The notes: generated by a model not told the origin, from the letters alone. Counted from the first letter of the stretch, positions 23,954 to 31,897 are shown. The stretch: 38,214 bases of DNA from Phytoactinopolyspora mesophila (GCF_010122465.1 NZ_WLZY01000018.1:1-38214), one strand, 5' to 3'. Program-made: numbers and translations.

Positions 23954-25159
23954 GTGACCGAGCCGATTCGCGTGACCATCGTGCTGTCGACGAGCAGCGG
24001 AGGAGTGGGCCGGCACGTGCGCTCCGTCGTCGACCGGCTACCTGCGCTCGGGGTTCGTCCCTCTGTTGCCGCTCCGGTGGCCACCGGCGAGCACTTCGGC
24101 TTCATCCCGGCTCGCAACGGAGTCGGCGCCGCCGCCGGCCGGGCAGGGCGCGGCCCAGAGCCCCGCGACACCTCCGAGCCGGCCCGGCCGCTCGACGAGG
24201 ATGTCGTCCCCGGCGGACCCGTGCCGTTCACGGCTGTCGAGATCTACACCCGGCCCCGGCCGGTCCAGGATTTCCAAGCGGTGCGGCAGTTACGCAGCCT
24301 GATCCCGCATACCGACGTCATCCACGCGCACGGGTTCCGCGCTGCCGCGCTCACCGGCCTGGCACTAGGGCGCCGCCGGCCCGGCCGCACCCCGCTGGTG
24401 GCGACGTGGCACAACGCCGTTCTGGGCAGCTCATCGCGCCGGTTCGTGCTGACCAGCCTGGAACGCCTTGCCGCCAAGCGCGCCGACATGACCCTCGGCG
24501 CATCTCTGGACCTCGTCGAGCGCGCCAGCATGCTAGGAGCGGGCGATAGCCGCCTGGCTCCGGTGGCGGCGCCGGCCATGGCCCCACCGGTACGTAGCCG
24601 TGAGCAGATCCGTGCCGAGTTCGGTGCCGGTGACCGGCCGGTGGTCCTTGCGGTCGGCCGGTTGGCACCACAGAAGGACTACGACACATTGCTGGCCGCC
24701 GCCGCGCTGTGGCAGCAGCGAGAGCCGCGCCCATTGCTGGTCGTCGCCGGCGACGGCCCGGAGATGGACCGGCTCCGGCGCGATGCCGACAACGCCCGCA
24801 TCGACGTGCTCTTCCTCGGCCGTCGCGACGACGTGCCAGACCTGCTGGCCGCGGCCGACACCTACGTCATCACCTCCACATGGGAGGCCCGGGCCCTGGT
24901 TGTCCAGGAGGCGATGCGAGCCGGCGTACCCGTCGTCGCCACCGCCGTTGGTGGCCTTCCGGAGCTGGTCGGCGATGACGCCAAACTGGTTCCACCGGGC
25001 GAGCCCGCGGCCGTAGCCTCCGCGGTGACGAAGCTGCTGGACGAGCCCGAGCTTGGCCGTGAGCTCGCCGAGCGTGGGCGGCAGCGGGCGGCGCACTGGC
25101 CCGACGAAGACGCTACCGCTGCGCAACTGGCAGCGATCTACGCCGAGCTCGTGAGGTAG
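23954..25159 (+). CDS. GT4-family glycosyltransferase
   Basis: A 401-aa GT-B retaining glycosyltransferase. The N-terminal half carries the GGVGRHVR glycine loop near residue 17 and DVIHAHGFRAA. The C-terminal nucleotide-sugar half has AVGRLAPQKDYDTLL, VVAGDGPEMDRL, FLGRRDDVPDLLAAADTYV and the EX7E motif in WEARALVVQEAMRAG (about 311-319). No signal or membrane segment, so it acts at the cytoplasmic face on a lipid or polymer acceptor. The GTG start follows GAGGAAACA. Its neighbours murJ and the PNPT-like gene support a role in envelope glycan assembly. The 167 nt before it contain no convincing gene. Confidence 0.88.
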   Translation: MTEPIRVTIVLSTSSGGVGRHVRSVVDRLPALGVRPSVAAPVATGEHFGFIPARNGVGAAAGRAGRGPEPRDTSEPARPLDEDVVPGGPVPFTAVEIYTRPRPVQDFQAVRQLRSLIPHTDVIHAHGFRAAALTGLALGRRRPGRTPLVATWHNAVLGSSSRRFVLTSLERLAAKRADMTLGASLDLVERASMLGAGDSRLAPVAAPAMAPPVRSREQIRAEFGAGDRPVVLAVGRLAPQKDYDTLLAAAALWQQREPRPLLVVAGDGPEMDRLRRDADNARIDVLFLGRRDDVPDLLAAADTYVITSTWEARALVVQEAMRAGVPVVATAVGGLPELVGDDAKLVPPGEPAAVASAVTKLLDEPELGRELAERGRQRAAHWPDEDATAAQLAAIYAELVR

Positions 25160-25185
25160 GTCGACCCTACGGTCCTGGGAGCCCG

Positions 25186-25244
25186 CCCCGGACCCCGGAC
25201 CCCGGACCCCGGACCCCGGACCCCGGACCCCGGACCCCGGACCC
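25186..25244. repeat. 7-nt tandem repeat (ACCCCGG)n
   Basis: About eight consecutive copies of ACCCCGG lie 27 nt after the glycosyltransferase stop. Such an array is prone to slippage and may vary in number between strains. It directly precedes the inverted and direct repeats at 25241-25419. Confidence 0.93.
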
Positions 25245-25358
25245 TCCGGTTCATGGATCCTCTCCTTGCCCAGCAGACTCGGTCGGAGAGAGGCTTCGCC
25301 ATCGGCCTCCCTCGCTGATGCCCACCACACCATGGAGAGAATCCATGAACCGGAGGGT
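25241..25358. repeat. 25-bp inverted repeat flanking 68 nt
   Basis: Positions 25241-25265 and 25334-25358 are reverse complements at 24 of 25 positions. Between them lies a 68-nt stretch with no long reading frame. The structure could be a small non-autonomous mobile element or its remnant, or a stem-loop. No transposase gene is present. Confidence 0.85.
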
Positions 25359-25419
25359 TGCGCGGCCGTGTACGCTGCGGTTTCGTACGCCGGACCGCAG
25401 ACATGCCCACCACACCATG
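25318..25419. repeat. Direct repeat ATGCCCACCACACCATG, two copies 85 nt apart
   Basis: The 17-nt sequence occurs at 25318-25334 and 25403-25419 without mismatch. The first copy overlaps the right arm of the inverted repeat. The remaining bases of the 25160-25478 gap show no gene; together with the tandem array they mark a junction between conserved and accessory DNA. Confidence 0.85.
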
Positions 25420-25478
25420 CAGACTTCGGCCCCCGGAACATAGCGCGGCGGGGCTTGGCGGCGGAAGCAAACGAGCAA

Positions 25479-27134
25479 TTAGGCGACGGCGGTGTTGATG
25501 ATGGCTGTGCGCTGGCGCCAGTGGGACCAGTAGGCACCCTTGTAGCCGAGTATGGTCAGATGTAGCAGGAACGGGTTGTCGGCGTAGTTGTTGTCTTCCT
25601 GGGACAGCCCCGGGGCGGTCGGCAGCATCACCCGGTGCCGTTCGTTGTCCGGCACCCAGTCCCAGAGCAGCTGCAGACTGGTCAGCCATCGTGTGTTCGG
25701 GCCGAGCCGACCACGTCCTTCGGGCAGGTCCGGGGAGAAGTAGTACACCGGCCGGAAATCCCCGGAGGGCGCGAACATGAATTGTCGCTCGTACTCGACG
25801 GGTCCGGAGCATTTGGCCGCAGGCGTGAGCAGGATCGGTTCGGTGGCGGTGTTGGATTGCAGACCGGGTACGGTCCACATGCCGCCGCTCGTCTCAGCCA
25901 GCCGCTGACCCAGCGGTGAGTACGGGAACACCCGGATCCCCAGGGTGTATCCGACGACGGTCGCATCCAGCGATTGCAGGGCGTCAACGCAGGCGCGCAT
26001 CGTGTGTTCGGTCTCGCCCGGCATTCCGAGCAGCGCCTCCACCATGGTGAGCATCCCGTGATCGGAGGCCAGCCGGCACAGCCGGCGCACATCGTCGAAC
26101 GTGTAGAACCGGGTCCCTTTTGCGCTCACCTTCCACCCGTCGAGAAGTTCATCGCGCACGTGATCGGGGGCGACGTTGATGCCCGCGCAGCCGGCGCGGG
26201 CCAGCAGCTCGGCGTACTCTTCGTCGAACGGTGCGGGCTGGACATAGATCCACAGCCGTAGCTGGTGCAGGGGGGACGAGGCGTCGGACTCCTTGCGGCG
26301 GATGATCTCACGCAGGACCGCCTTGCTGTGGGCGATGTTGAGATTGAACTCGCTGTCGGTGGTGTGTAAGTCGTGAACGCCCTGCGCGGTGAGAGACTCC
26401 ATTTCGTCCACCACGGCCGTTTCGGCGCGACGCGCGAACTGATGCCCCTTGGCGTCAGGCTCGACGCAATGGGTGCACGCGAAGCTGCACCCGTTCTTGG
26501 TGAGGATGTTTCCGAGTCCACCGTGCCGGTAGTACGCGAGATTGTCGACCCGACGGGGCACACCTGAACGGCGGGCGTATGGAGTAGAGCGGTTTACCAG
26601 CGAGACACGGCCGAGCCCGGCACGCCCATCTGGTTGGGGCGCCTGGTGTACTCCGAGGACCGGATCGTTGATGATCAAGCCCGCCACCGTCGTCGGCGCC
26701 CGGCCTTTGTCCAGCGTGGAGGCGAGATCCACGATGGTCACTTCACCTGGCCCTTTCACGCCGAACTCGATGCCGAAATACTCGACCAAGGCGAACGGCA
26801 TCGACGAGAAGCCGACGCCGCCGGCAACGATAGGCGCATGAGAATGGTGCCGGATCGCCCGGATGATGTCGCGGTGCGAGTCCAGGAATACGCGCTGCTC
26901 TTGCGGGTAGATCGTGTCAGTGTTGCGAATGGTGACGCCGACGAGTATCGGATCACGGTTCGAGAAGAAACGGGCAATCGCGTGCCGCCACAGCTCCCGG
27001 CGCAGGGTGAGGTCGAGCACCTCCACGTCGAAACCGGCAGCTTCCAGCGACGTCGTCAAGATGTCGAGCGCATACGGGGTAATAGGAGGGTGGACGAGGT
27101 TCGGATTGACCAATGTGACGAGCTTCGGGCTCAA
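25479..27134 (-). CDS. B12-binding-domain radical SAM protein
   Basis: A 551-aa enzyme. The N-terminal ~140 residues look like a cobalamin-binding Rossmann domain (LVTLVNPN start, PIVAGGVGFSSMP, GVKGPGEVTI), though the DxHxxG motif is absent, as in many B12 radical SAM enzymes. The radical SAM barrel follows with the [4Fe-4S] ligands Cys216, Cys220 and Cys223 (CSFACTHC), then EALLGMPGETEHT. The last ~150 residues fit no family I know. The TTG at 27134 has AAGGAG 5 nt upstream and starts exactly at the B12 domain; an ATG at 27203 is weaker. The class includes methyltransferases and ring-rearranging enzymes. Its neighbours suggest a tryptophan- or indole-linked product; this is inference. Confidence 0.85.
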   Translation of the reverse strand: MSPKLVTLVNPNLVHPPITPYALDILTTSLEAAGFDVEVLDLTLRRELWRHAIARFFSNRDPILVGVTIRNTDTIYPQEQRVFLDSHRDIIRAIRHHSHAPIVAGGVGFSSMPFALVEYFGIEFGVKGPGEVTIVDLASTLDKGRAPTTVAGLIINDPVLGVHQAPQPDGRAGLGRVSLVNRSTPYARRSGVPRRVDNLAYYRHGGLGNILTKNGCSFACTHCVEPDAKGHQFARRAETAVVDEMESLTAQGVHDLHTTDSEFNLNIAHSKAVLREIIRRKESDASSPLHQLRLWIYVQPAPFDEEYAELLARAGCAGINVAPDHVRDELLDGWKVSAKGTRFYTFDDVRRLCRLASDHGMLTMVEALLGMPGETEHTMRACVDALQSLDATVVGYTLGIRVFPYSPLGQRLAETSGGMWTVPGLQSNTATEPILLTPAAKCSGPVEYERQFMFAPSGDFRPVYYFSPDLPEGRGRLGPNTRWLTSLQLLWDWVPDNERHRVMLPTAPGLSQEDNNYADNPFLLHLTILGYKGAYWSHWRQRTAIINTAVA

Positions 27135-27217
27135 CGCAGCTCCTTCGCGATCAGCCCGGCACACTGAAGAAGTCGGGCCGGGGCCGACGATGCCCAGGAT
27201 CATGACACTTCGGCGAG

Positions 27218-27282
27218 CTGTGCACAGGGGCCAATTGATGAGCCAGTAGTCTGGGCGGCCGGTGTCCTGCAACCGTGCACAG
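27218..27282. promoter_or_regulatory. Candidate operator pair CTGTGCACAG / CGTGCACAG
   Basis: In the divergent gap between the radical SAM gene and the small HTH gene, CTGTGCACAG (27218-27227) is a perfect 10-nt palindrome. Most of it, CGTGCACAG, recurs at 27274-27282. The setting suggests regulator binding, possibly by the small HTH protein. The motif is short, so chance is possible. Confidence 0.4.
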
Positions 27283-27392
27283 AACCTGGCGGAAAGTGGA
27301 TCAAATGCTGCGGAATCTGTACGCCTTGTAGGGGGCCAGTATTTCTATCGTGATGGGCGGGGCGGTTCTCACTTCCGACGAAGGGAATCGTG

Positions 27393-27680
27393 GTGGAATC
27401 AGGAAAGCCCATCTGGGACGTCATCAGGCACGCTCGGGATGGGAAGGGCCTTAGCCAACGTGAGCTTGCCGAGCGCCTCGCGGCGGTATCGGGAAAGACA
27501 TCTGTGACGCGAGACGATGTGAAGCGGTGGGAAACCGGCAAGCGGATTCCGCGGCCGGCATGGCGGCACTGGCTCGCCGATGTCCTCGAGATCCCGGTGG
27601 AACGACTGGACGTGGCCGCGCGGCTGGCGCGTCACGCTCGCAGGTGCCGGGTCAGCTCAGTGGCGCCAACACGGCCGTGA
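27393..27680 (+). CDS. Stand-alone XRE-type HTH protein
   Basis: A 95-aa protein that is almost only a helix-turn-helix domain: GLSQRELAERLAAVSGK, then VTRDDVKRWETGKRIPRPAW and WLADVLEIPVERLDVAAR. It closely parallels residues 8-86 of the XRE-MNT-HEPN fusion at 30352-31764, with the same DxVxRWExGxxxPRxxWRxWLxxVLxxPxExLD pattern. GTG 27393 is preferred over GTG 27390 because AGGGA is then 6 nt away. Its 3' end overlaps the convergent tnaA end by 29 nt. It is divergent from the radical SAM gene and probably regulates this cluster. It may compete with the larger relative for DNA; that is speculation. Confidence 0.8.
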   Translation: MESGKPIWDVIRHARDGKGLSQRELAERLAAVSGKTSVTRDDVKRWETGKRIPRPAWRHWLADVLEIPVERLDVAARLARHARRCRVSSVAPTRP

Positions 27681-29016
27681 AGTGCCGTAATGTGCCGGCC
27701 TGTTCGACTATTCGATAGCCGGGGACCTCCGCGGCTTTGGAAGCGACGCGCGCGGCCACCTCGGCTACGTACTCAAGATGACTCTTCGTGTACACGCGCC
27801 TCGGAAGCGTGAGCCGGACCAGTTCGCGGGGGGCCGCGACATCTGGTCCACCGGAGGGATCGACCCGGCCGAATACCAGTGTGCCGAGATCGCAACCCCG
27901 GATGGCACCGGCCAGGTAGAGCTCGTTCGCTAAGGCAGTTGCGGGGAAAGCTAGGGCGGAGATGTGCGGTAGTAGGAGACGCGCGTCTATGTAGACGGCG
28001 TGACAGCCAGTCGGTTCAACAACTGGCAGGCCGGCCGCTGCGAGCTGGTCACCGAACCAGCGTGCCGACTCGGCTCGGTACCGCAAGTAGTCTGGATCGG
28101 TCACTTCCCGTAGGCCTTGTGCCAGCGCGTCGAGATCGCGCCCGGCCAGCCCGCCATAGGTGGGGAAGCCCTCGGTCTCGATCAGCCGGTTGCGGCATGC
28201 GCGTGCAAGATCTGCGTCTCGCACGGCGATCATCCCGCCGATGTTGCCGATGCCGTCTTTCTTCAGACTTGCCCAGCAACCATCCGCCATCGCGAACGTA
28301 GCCCGTGCCACGTCACGAGGCGCCGAGTTCGCGTACGACTGGTCGCGCTGAGTCACGAGATAGGCGTTCTCGGCGAACCTCGAGGCGTCGAGCAGCAACA
28401 TGACTCCGTGCCGGTCGCACAGTTCGCGCACGGCGGCCACGTTCGCCGGTGATACCGGCTGGCCGCCGCCGGCGTTGTTCGTGATGGTGAGAACCACACA
28501 CCGAACTCGGCCGACGCCGGACTCGTGAAGATGCTCGTTGAGCGCCACGAGGTCGATGTCGCCGCCGAACGGTTTGGAGGCGTTCTGCTCCACTGGTAGG
28601 TCTACTGCTATCGCGCCGGCCGCCTCGACGCTGGCCCGGGTGGTGTCGAAATGGGTATTGCTGACCGATACGTCGCCGGGGCTCAGGGCACTTGTGAGCA
28701 GGATTCGCTCGGCCACACGTCCTTGATGTGCCGGGATCACCTCCGGGAAGCCAGTGAGTTCCTCGACGACTGACTCGAAGCGCTCGAACGAGCGTGCTCC
28801 GGCGTAGGACTCGTCACCTCGAAAGAGAGCGGCCCATTGCTCGGCCGACATCGCGCTGGTCCCGGAGTCGGTCAACAGGTCGATGGTGATCATCCGGGCC
28901 GGCACGCGGAACAGGTTGTAGCCAGCGTTGGACAGCATGGTCCGTCGTTCCTCGCTGGTAGGGAACGGAATCGGCTCGACGGCTTTGATCCGGAACGGTT
29001 CCATGAAAGCGGGCAC
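27652..29016 (-). CDS. tnaA: Tryptophanase (tryptophan indole-lyase)
   Basis: A 454-aa PLP-dependent beta-eliminating lyase. Residues match tyrosine phenol-lyase almost number for number: Tyr71, Gln98 and Arg100 in AHQGR, Asp210 and Arg213 in LLLDASRFAEN, Lys252-Lys253 in SLKKDG (the second binds PLP) and Arg401 in LVRLTLPRR. Three specificity positions follow tryptophanase instead: Asp124 (FDTT; Thr in tyrosine phenol-lyase), Leu377 (Ile versus Arg) and His445 in LRHFTA (Phe). Predicted reaction: Trp to indole, pyruvate and ammonia. GTG 29016 has AAGGA 8 nt upstream. Divergent from an AraC regulator and in a cluster with a B12 radical SAM enzyme. The family comparisons are from memory. Confidence 0.86.
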   Translation of the reverse strand: MPAFMEPFRIKAVEPIPFPTSEERRTMLSNAGYNLFRVPARMITIDLLTDSGTSAMSAEQWAALFRGDESYAGARSFERFESVVEELTGFPEVIPAHQGRVAERILLTSALSPGDVSVSNTHFDTTRASVEAAGAIAVDLPVEQNASKPFGGDIDLVALNEHLHESGVGRVRCVVLTITNNAGGGQPVSPANVAAVRELCDRHGVMLLLDASRFAENAYLVTQRDQSYANSAPRDVARATFAMADGCWASLKKDGIGNIGGMIAVRDADLARACRNRLIETEGFPTYGGLAGRDLDALAQGLREVTDPDYLRYRAESARWFGDQLAAAGLPVVEPTGCHAVYIDARLLLPHISALAFPATALANELYLAGAIRGCDLGTLVFGRVDPSGGPDVAAPRELVRLTLPRRVYTKSHLEYVAEVAARVASKAAEVPGYRIVEQAGTLRHFTAVLAPLS

Positions 29017-29316
29017 TGTCGCGGTCCTTTCCGAGCGGGATGTGAGGAGATCAGGCGAGGAATTCCGACCAGTCTGCGCGATGCGACGACCCGGCAACAG
29101 GGGCCAGTTTGGAGGCCGACCGACCGGTCTGATAGGGGCTCGTTTGTAGTCATTGGTGACATCAGGTCAGCAGAGCGGTACCGTTCTTGGATCTCGTGTC
29201 CTCAGGTTTACGGCAACACGGGGGTACTGGCCGATACCTGGCGATCGTGTGTGCGGGGGTGCGTGGCGCCTTGCCGGGCACCTGACTGGGTAGGGCGAAG
29301 GAAGAAGGGGAAGCTG

Positions 29317-30294
29317 ATGGCTGCCTTGCCCCTCGAACGTTTCGAGCTGTTTCGTTCGCAGGATCTTGACGAGACCCGTGAGATCGTGGGACGGATCTTC
29401 TGCGAACACCGGCTGGACCTCGCAGGGAGGGACCACAGACTAGACGCCCGGATGCATTCGCATCGCCTCGGGCAGATCGTCGCCAACTTCATGTGGTACG
29501 GGGGCGACGTCTACATTGAGCCAGGTTTGCTCGATACTTTCTACGTTGTTCAGATTCCGCTGTCCGGCCGTAGCGTGGTCCACTGCGGTAACAAGGAGGT
29601 GTATTCCACGTCCGCTATCGGTTCGGTCATCTCACCTACCGAGTATCTCCGGCAGCGTTGGTCTCCGGATTGCCAGCAGATCATTATCCGGATCGAGCGC
29701 ACGGCACTGCAGGCGCATCTGCGTGACATCCTCGGGGTGCCGCTGTGGGAGCCCTTGGTGTTCGAGCCCGAGTTCCGGATCACCGACGGCCCCGCGGCCA
29801 GCTGGGTTCGCTGGTGCCACGCTCTGATCCATGAGCTCGAGCAGCCGGAAGGGCTGATATTCAACGAGTATGTGGCCCGTCAAGCTGAGTACACACTCAT
29901 GTCCGGTCTGCTGGCGGCGCAACGGCACAACTATTCTGAGTTCCTCGAGGAAAAGAAGCTGCCGGTCGTGCCTTCTCGCCCGGTGAAAACCGCGCGAGAA
30001 ATGATCGACGCACATCCGGAGTGGTCCCACACCGTCCAGAGCCTTGCTGGGTACGCGCACGTCAGCGAGCGCACTCTGCAAGCCGGGTTCAACGAGGTAC
30101 TGCAGACAGGCCCCAAGGCGTACCTGACCGACGTGCGCATGCAACGGGCACACCAGGAGCTCTACGCCGCGGCGCCCGGTACTACCACGGTTTCCACCGT
30201 CGCTCGTCGGCTGGGCCTCAACCATGTCGGCCGATTCGCCGCCGAGTACAAAAGGCGCTTTGGCGAATTGCCCTCGGAAACGCTGCGGCGATGA
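29317..30294 (+). CDS. AraC-family transcriptional regulator
   Basis: A 325-aa regulator. Residues ~1-190 form the AraC_binding_2-type sensor domain (start MAALPLERFELFRSQDLDE; GSVISPTEYLRQRWSPDC). The C-terminal ~90 residues form the double HTH (SLAGYAHVSERTLQAGF, then VARRLGLNHVGRFAAEYKRRFGELPSETL). ATG 29317 has AGGGG 6 nt upstream. It is divergent from tnaA across a 300-nt gap (29017-29316) in which I see no gene and no clear dyad. It probably activates tnaA and perhaps the radical SAM gene. A truncated relative lies at 35550-36200. Confidence 0.9.
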   Translation: MAALPLERFELFRSQDLDETREIVGRIFCEHRLDLAGRDHRLDARMHSHRLGQIVANFMWYGGDVYIEPGLLDTFYVVQIPLSGRSVVHCGNKEVYSTSAIGSVISPTEYLRQRWSPDCQQIIIRIERTALQAHLRDILGVPLWEPLVFEPEFRITDGPAASWVRWCHALIHELEQPEGLIFNEYVARQAEYTLMSGLLAAQRHNYSEFLEEKKLPVVPSRPVKTAREMIDAHPEWSHTVQSLAGYAHVSERTLQAGFNEVLQTGPKAYLTDVRMQRAHQELYAAAPGTTTVSTVARRLGLNHVGRFAAEYKRRFGELPSETLRR

Positions 30295-30302
30295 CGACCC
30301 GG

Positions 30303-30331
30303 CGATGACCACGCGGATGGCGTGGTCATCG
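30303..30331. terminator. Bidirectional hairpin terminator
   Basis: CGATGACCACGC and its exact reverse complement form a 12-bp stem with a 5-nt loop (30315-30319). It lies in the 57-nt gap between the convergent AraC gene and the XRE-MNT-HEPN gene. There is no T run, as is common in actinobacteria. Confidence 0.75.
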
Positions 30332-30351
30332 TCGACCGGTCTGGTCCGTGT

Positions 30352-31764
30352 TCAGGTGTACAGGCCCAATTCGTGGACCCTGTCGCAGGCTTCTTTCAAC
30401 AGAAAACGCACGGTGGGTACCAAGGCCTCGACGTCTTCTGCGCTGACCTGGTTGTCCCGCCCGATGGGGTTGTCCAACGTCAGCAGCCGGCGTCGTAGCA
30501 GTTCGAGATGTTCGAATTGGGTGCCGAGCTGCGCGACGACGGCTCGGTTGGCCGAGGCACGATCGGCGCTGGCACTGAGCCGGAGACCTTGTGCGGCGAG
30601 CAGACCGGCGCCGATCAGCCGGGCGCTCTGGCATACGAGGATGAACGCGGAGGCAGGCGCCAGGGTGGATACGTGATCGGCGGCGCTCAGATGGTGGGAT
30701 GCATGGTCGAAATAGGGTGTGCCATCGGCGGCTTGCCCGCTGATCATCTCGAGTTCGCCGTCGTCCACCAGCCTGTTGATCACCTCGAAGCCGAGATGTG
30801 GTGGATCCGCCGGTGCGGGCAACCCATCCGGCGGGGTGGTTGGCCTCACGTGGACGACCGGTGTGCTCACGTGCTGCTGTGGAATGCCCGGCGCGAGTCG
30901 GTGGTGGGAGGCTGACCCGCTTGCGCCTGCTTTCCGGGTGGCGGAGACGATCCGGTACCGCACGGGCCGCTTCAGCCGCTTCTCGGCCCGTTTAGCCGCG
31001 GAACGCAGAGCGTCCCGGCTGGGTGCGTCGCCGTCGTGCACGGTGAGCCGGACCTGGATGTTGTCCGGTTCCGGTCCGGGAATTCCGGCGAACCGCTCAG
31101 CCCATGTGCTGGTCAGAGCTATCCTGGCGATACCTGAGACTTGGCCGAACTCTTCACCGATCACCTGCGGCACGCCGTACGAGAGCCGGATGAGTTCGGT
31201 CAGAGGGCCGAGGATAGGCTTGTCTGCCGCGGCTTGAGTCAGCCGGATCGCTCCGTCGTTCCTGGTGATCAGGATGCCGGCATCGGCCAGCAGCTGTGCT
31301 TCCTTCGAGACTGAAGCCAACGACGCGCCGGCGTGATCGGCCAGTTCGGTCAGGCTGAAAGCCCGCGTCGGGTTGAGCAGGACCGCCGCCAGTACGCCGG
31401 CGGCGACCCGGGAGCGGAAAACCGGAAGCAAGGCTGGAGTGCCCTGCATCCGGCGTCCGTTCGAGGATGTTTCTGGTTCCGCCGTGGCGCCGGCGGCGTT
31501 GCCCAGGCGGTTCAGCCGGCGGGCTGCTGCCGCGCCGGCATCGAGCTGTTCAGGCGGTACTTTGAGCACCGCCGAGAGCCACAGGCGCCATTCCGTGCGG
31601 GGCACTTGCCGGCCGCGTTCCCACCGGGCTACCCGGTCGCGGCCCATAGTGGGCCGGCCGGAGATGGTGGCGAGTTCGTGGGCCAGCGTGTACTGGCTCA
31701 TGCCGAGCTTGTGTCGAGCCGAGCGGATGATCTGACCGATCGGCGGGGGGACGTTGGCAGTCAT
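30352..31764 (-). CDS. Fused XRE HTH - winged HTH - degenerate MNT - HEPN-like protein
   Basis: A 470-aa protein with four readable parts. Residues 8-86: XRE HTH (GMSQYTLAHELATISG, DRVARWERGRQVP). Residues 118-180: winged HTH (FSLTELADHAGASLASVSKE). Residues 185-275: minimal nucleotidyltransferase-like segment in which the usual GS and DxD are replaced (TSTWAERF; PDNIQVRL), so it is probably inactive. Residues 325-465: resembles SAV_6107-type HEPN proteins (FEVINRLVDDGELEMISG, then ARLIGAGLLAAQGLRL), but the usual Arg-Asn/Tyr motif is replaced by RRRLLTLDNPIG. I read it as a DNA-binding regulator grown from an MNT-HEPN toxin-antitoxin pair. It lies between tnaA-AraC and the aminotransferase. 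The family assignments are from memory. Confidence 0.75.
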   Translation of the reverse strand: MTANVPPPIGQIIRSARHKLGMSQYTLAHELATISGRPTMGRDRVARWERGRQVPRTEWRLWLSAVLKVPPEQLDAGAAAARRLNRLGNAAGATAEPETSSNGRRMQGTPALLPVFRSRVAAGVLAAVLLNPTRAFSLTELADHAGASLASVSKEAQLLADAGILITRNDGAIRLTQAAADKPILGPLTELIRLSYGVPQVIGEEFGQVSGIARIALTSTWAERFAGIPGPEPDNIQVRLTVHDGDAPSRDALRSAAKRAEKRLKRPVRYRIVSATRKAGASGSASHHRLAPGIPQQHVSTPVVHVRPTTPPDGLPAPADPPHLGFEVINRLVDDGELEMISGQAADGTPYFDHASHHLSAADHVSTLAPASAFILVCQSARLIGAGLLAAQGLRLSASADRASANRAVVAQLGTQFEHLELLRRRLLTLDNPIGRDNQVSAEDVEALVPTVRFLLKEACDRVHELGLYT

Positions 31765-31883
31765 GTGCTGGTCACCTTCTTCGTGAGCCCATCCGTTCCG
31801 GGGTTGGATAAGCCTCCCGCGGTGACAGTACGAGGTGTAGGTGTCCTCCGGCAGTTCGTTTTATGCGAATGCTGGGCCACTTT

Positions 31884-31897
31884 GCGAGAACTCTCGC
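31884..31897. promoter_or_regulatory. Candidate operator GCGAGA-AC-TCTCGC
   Basis: A perfect 6-bp dyad with a 2-nt centre, 120 nt upstream of the XRE-MNT-HEPN start and in its likely promoter region. The rest of the 197-nt gap (31765-31961) shows no gene. Autoregulation by the fusion protein is a plausible use; the evidence is position and symmetry only. Confidence 0.4.

Noticed and set aside
25186-25244. Possible CRISPR array
   Set aside because: The 7-nt units are continuous, with no spacers and no cas genes; it is a simple tandem repeat.
27135-27392. Cobalamin riboswitch before the B12 radical SAM gene
   Set aside because: The leader is short and I see no B12-box-like sequence on the minus strand.
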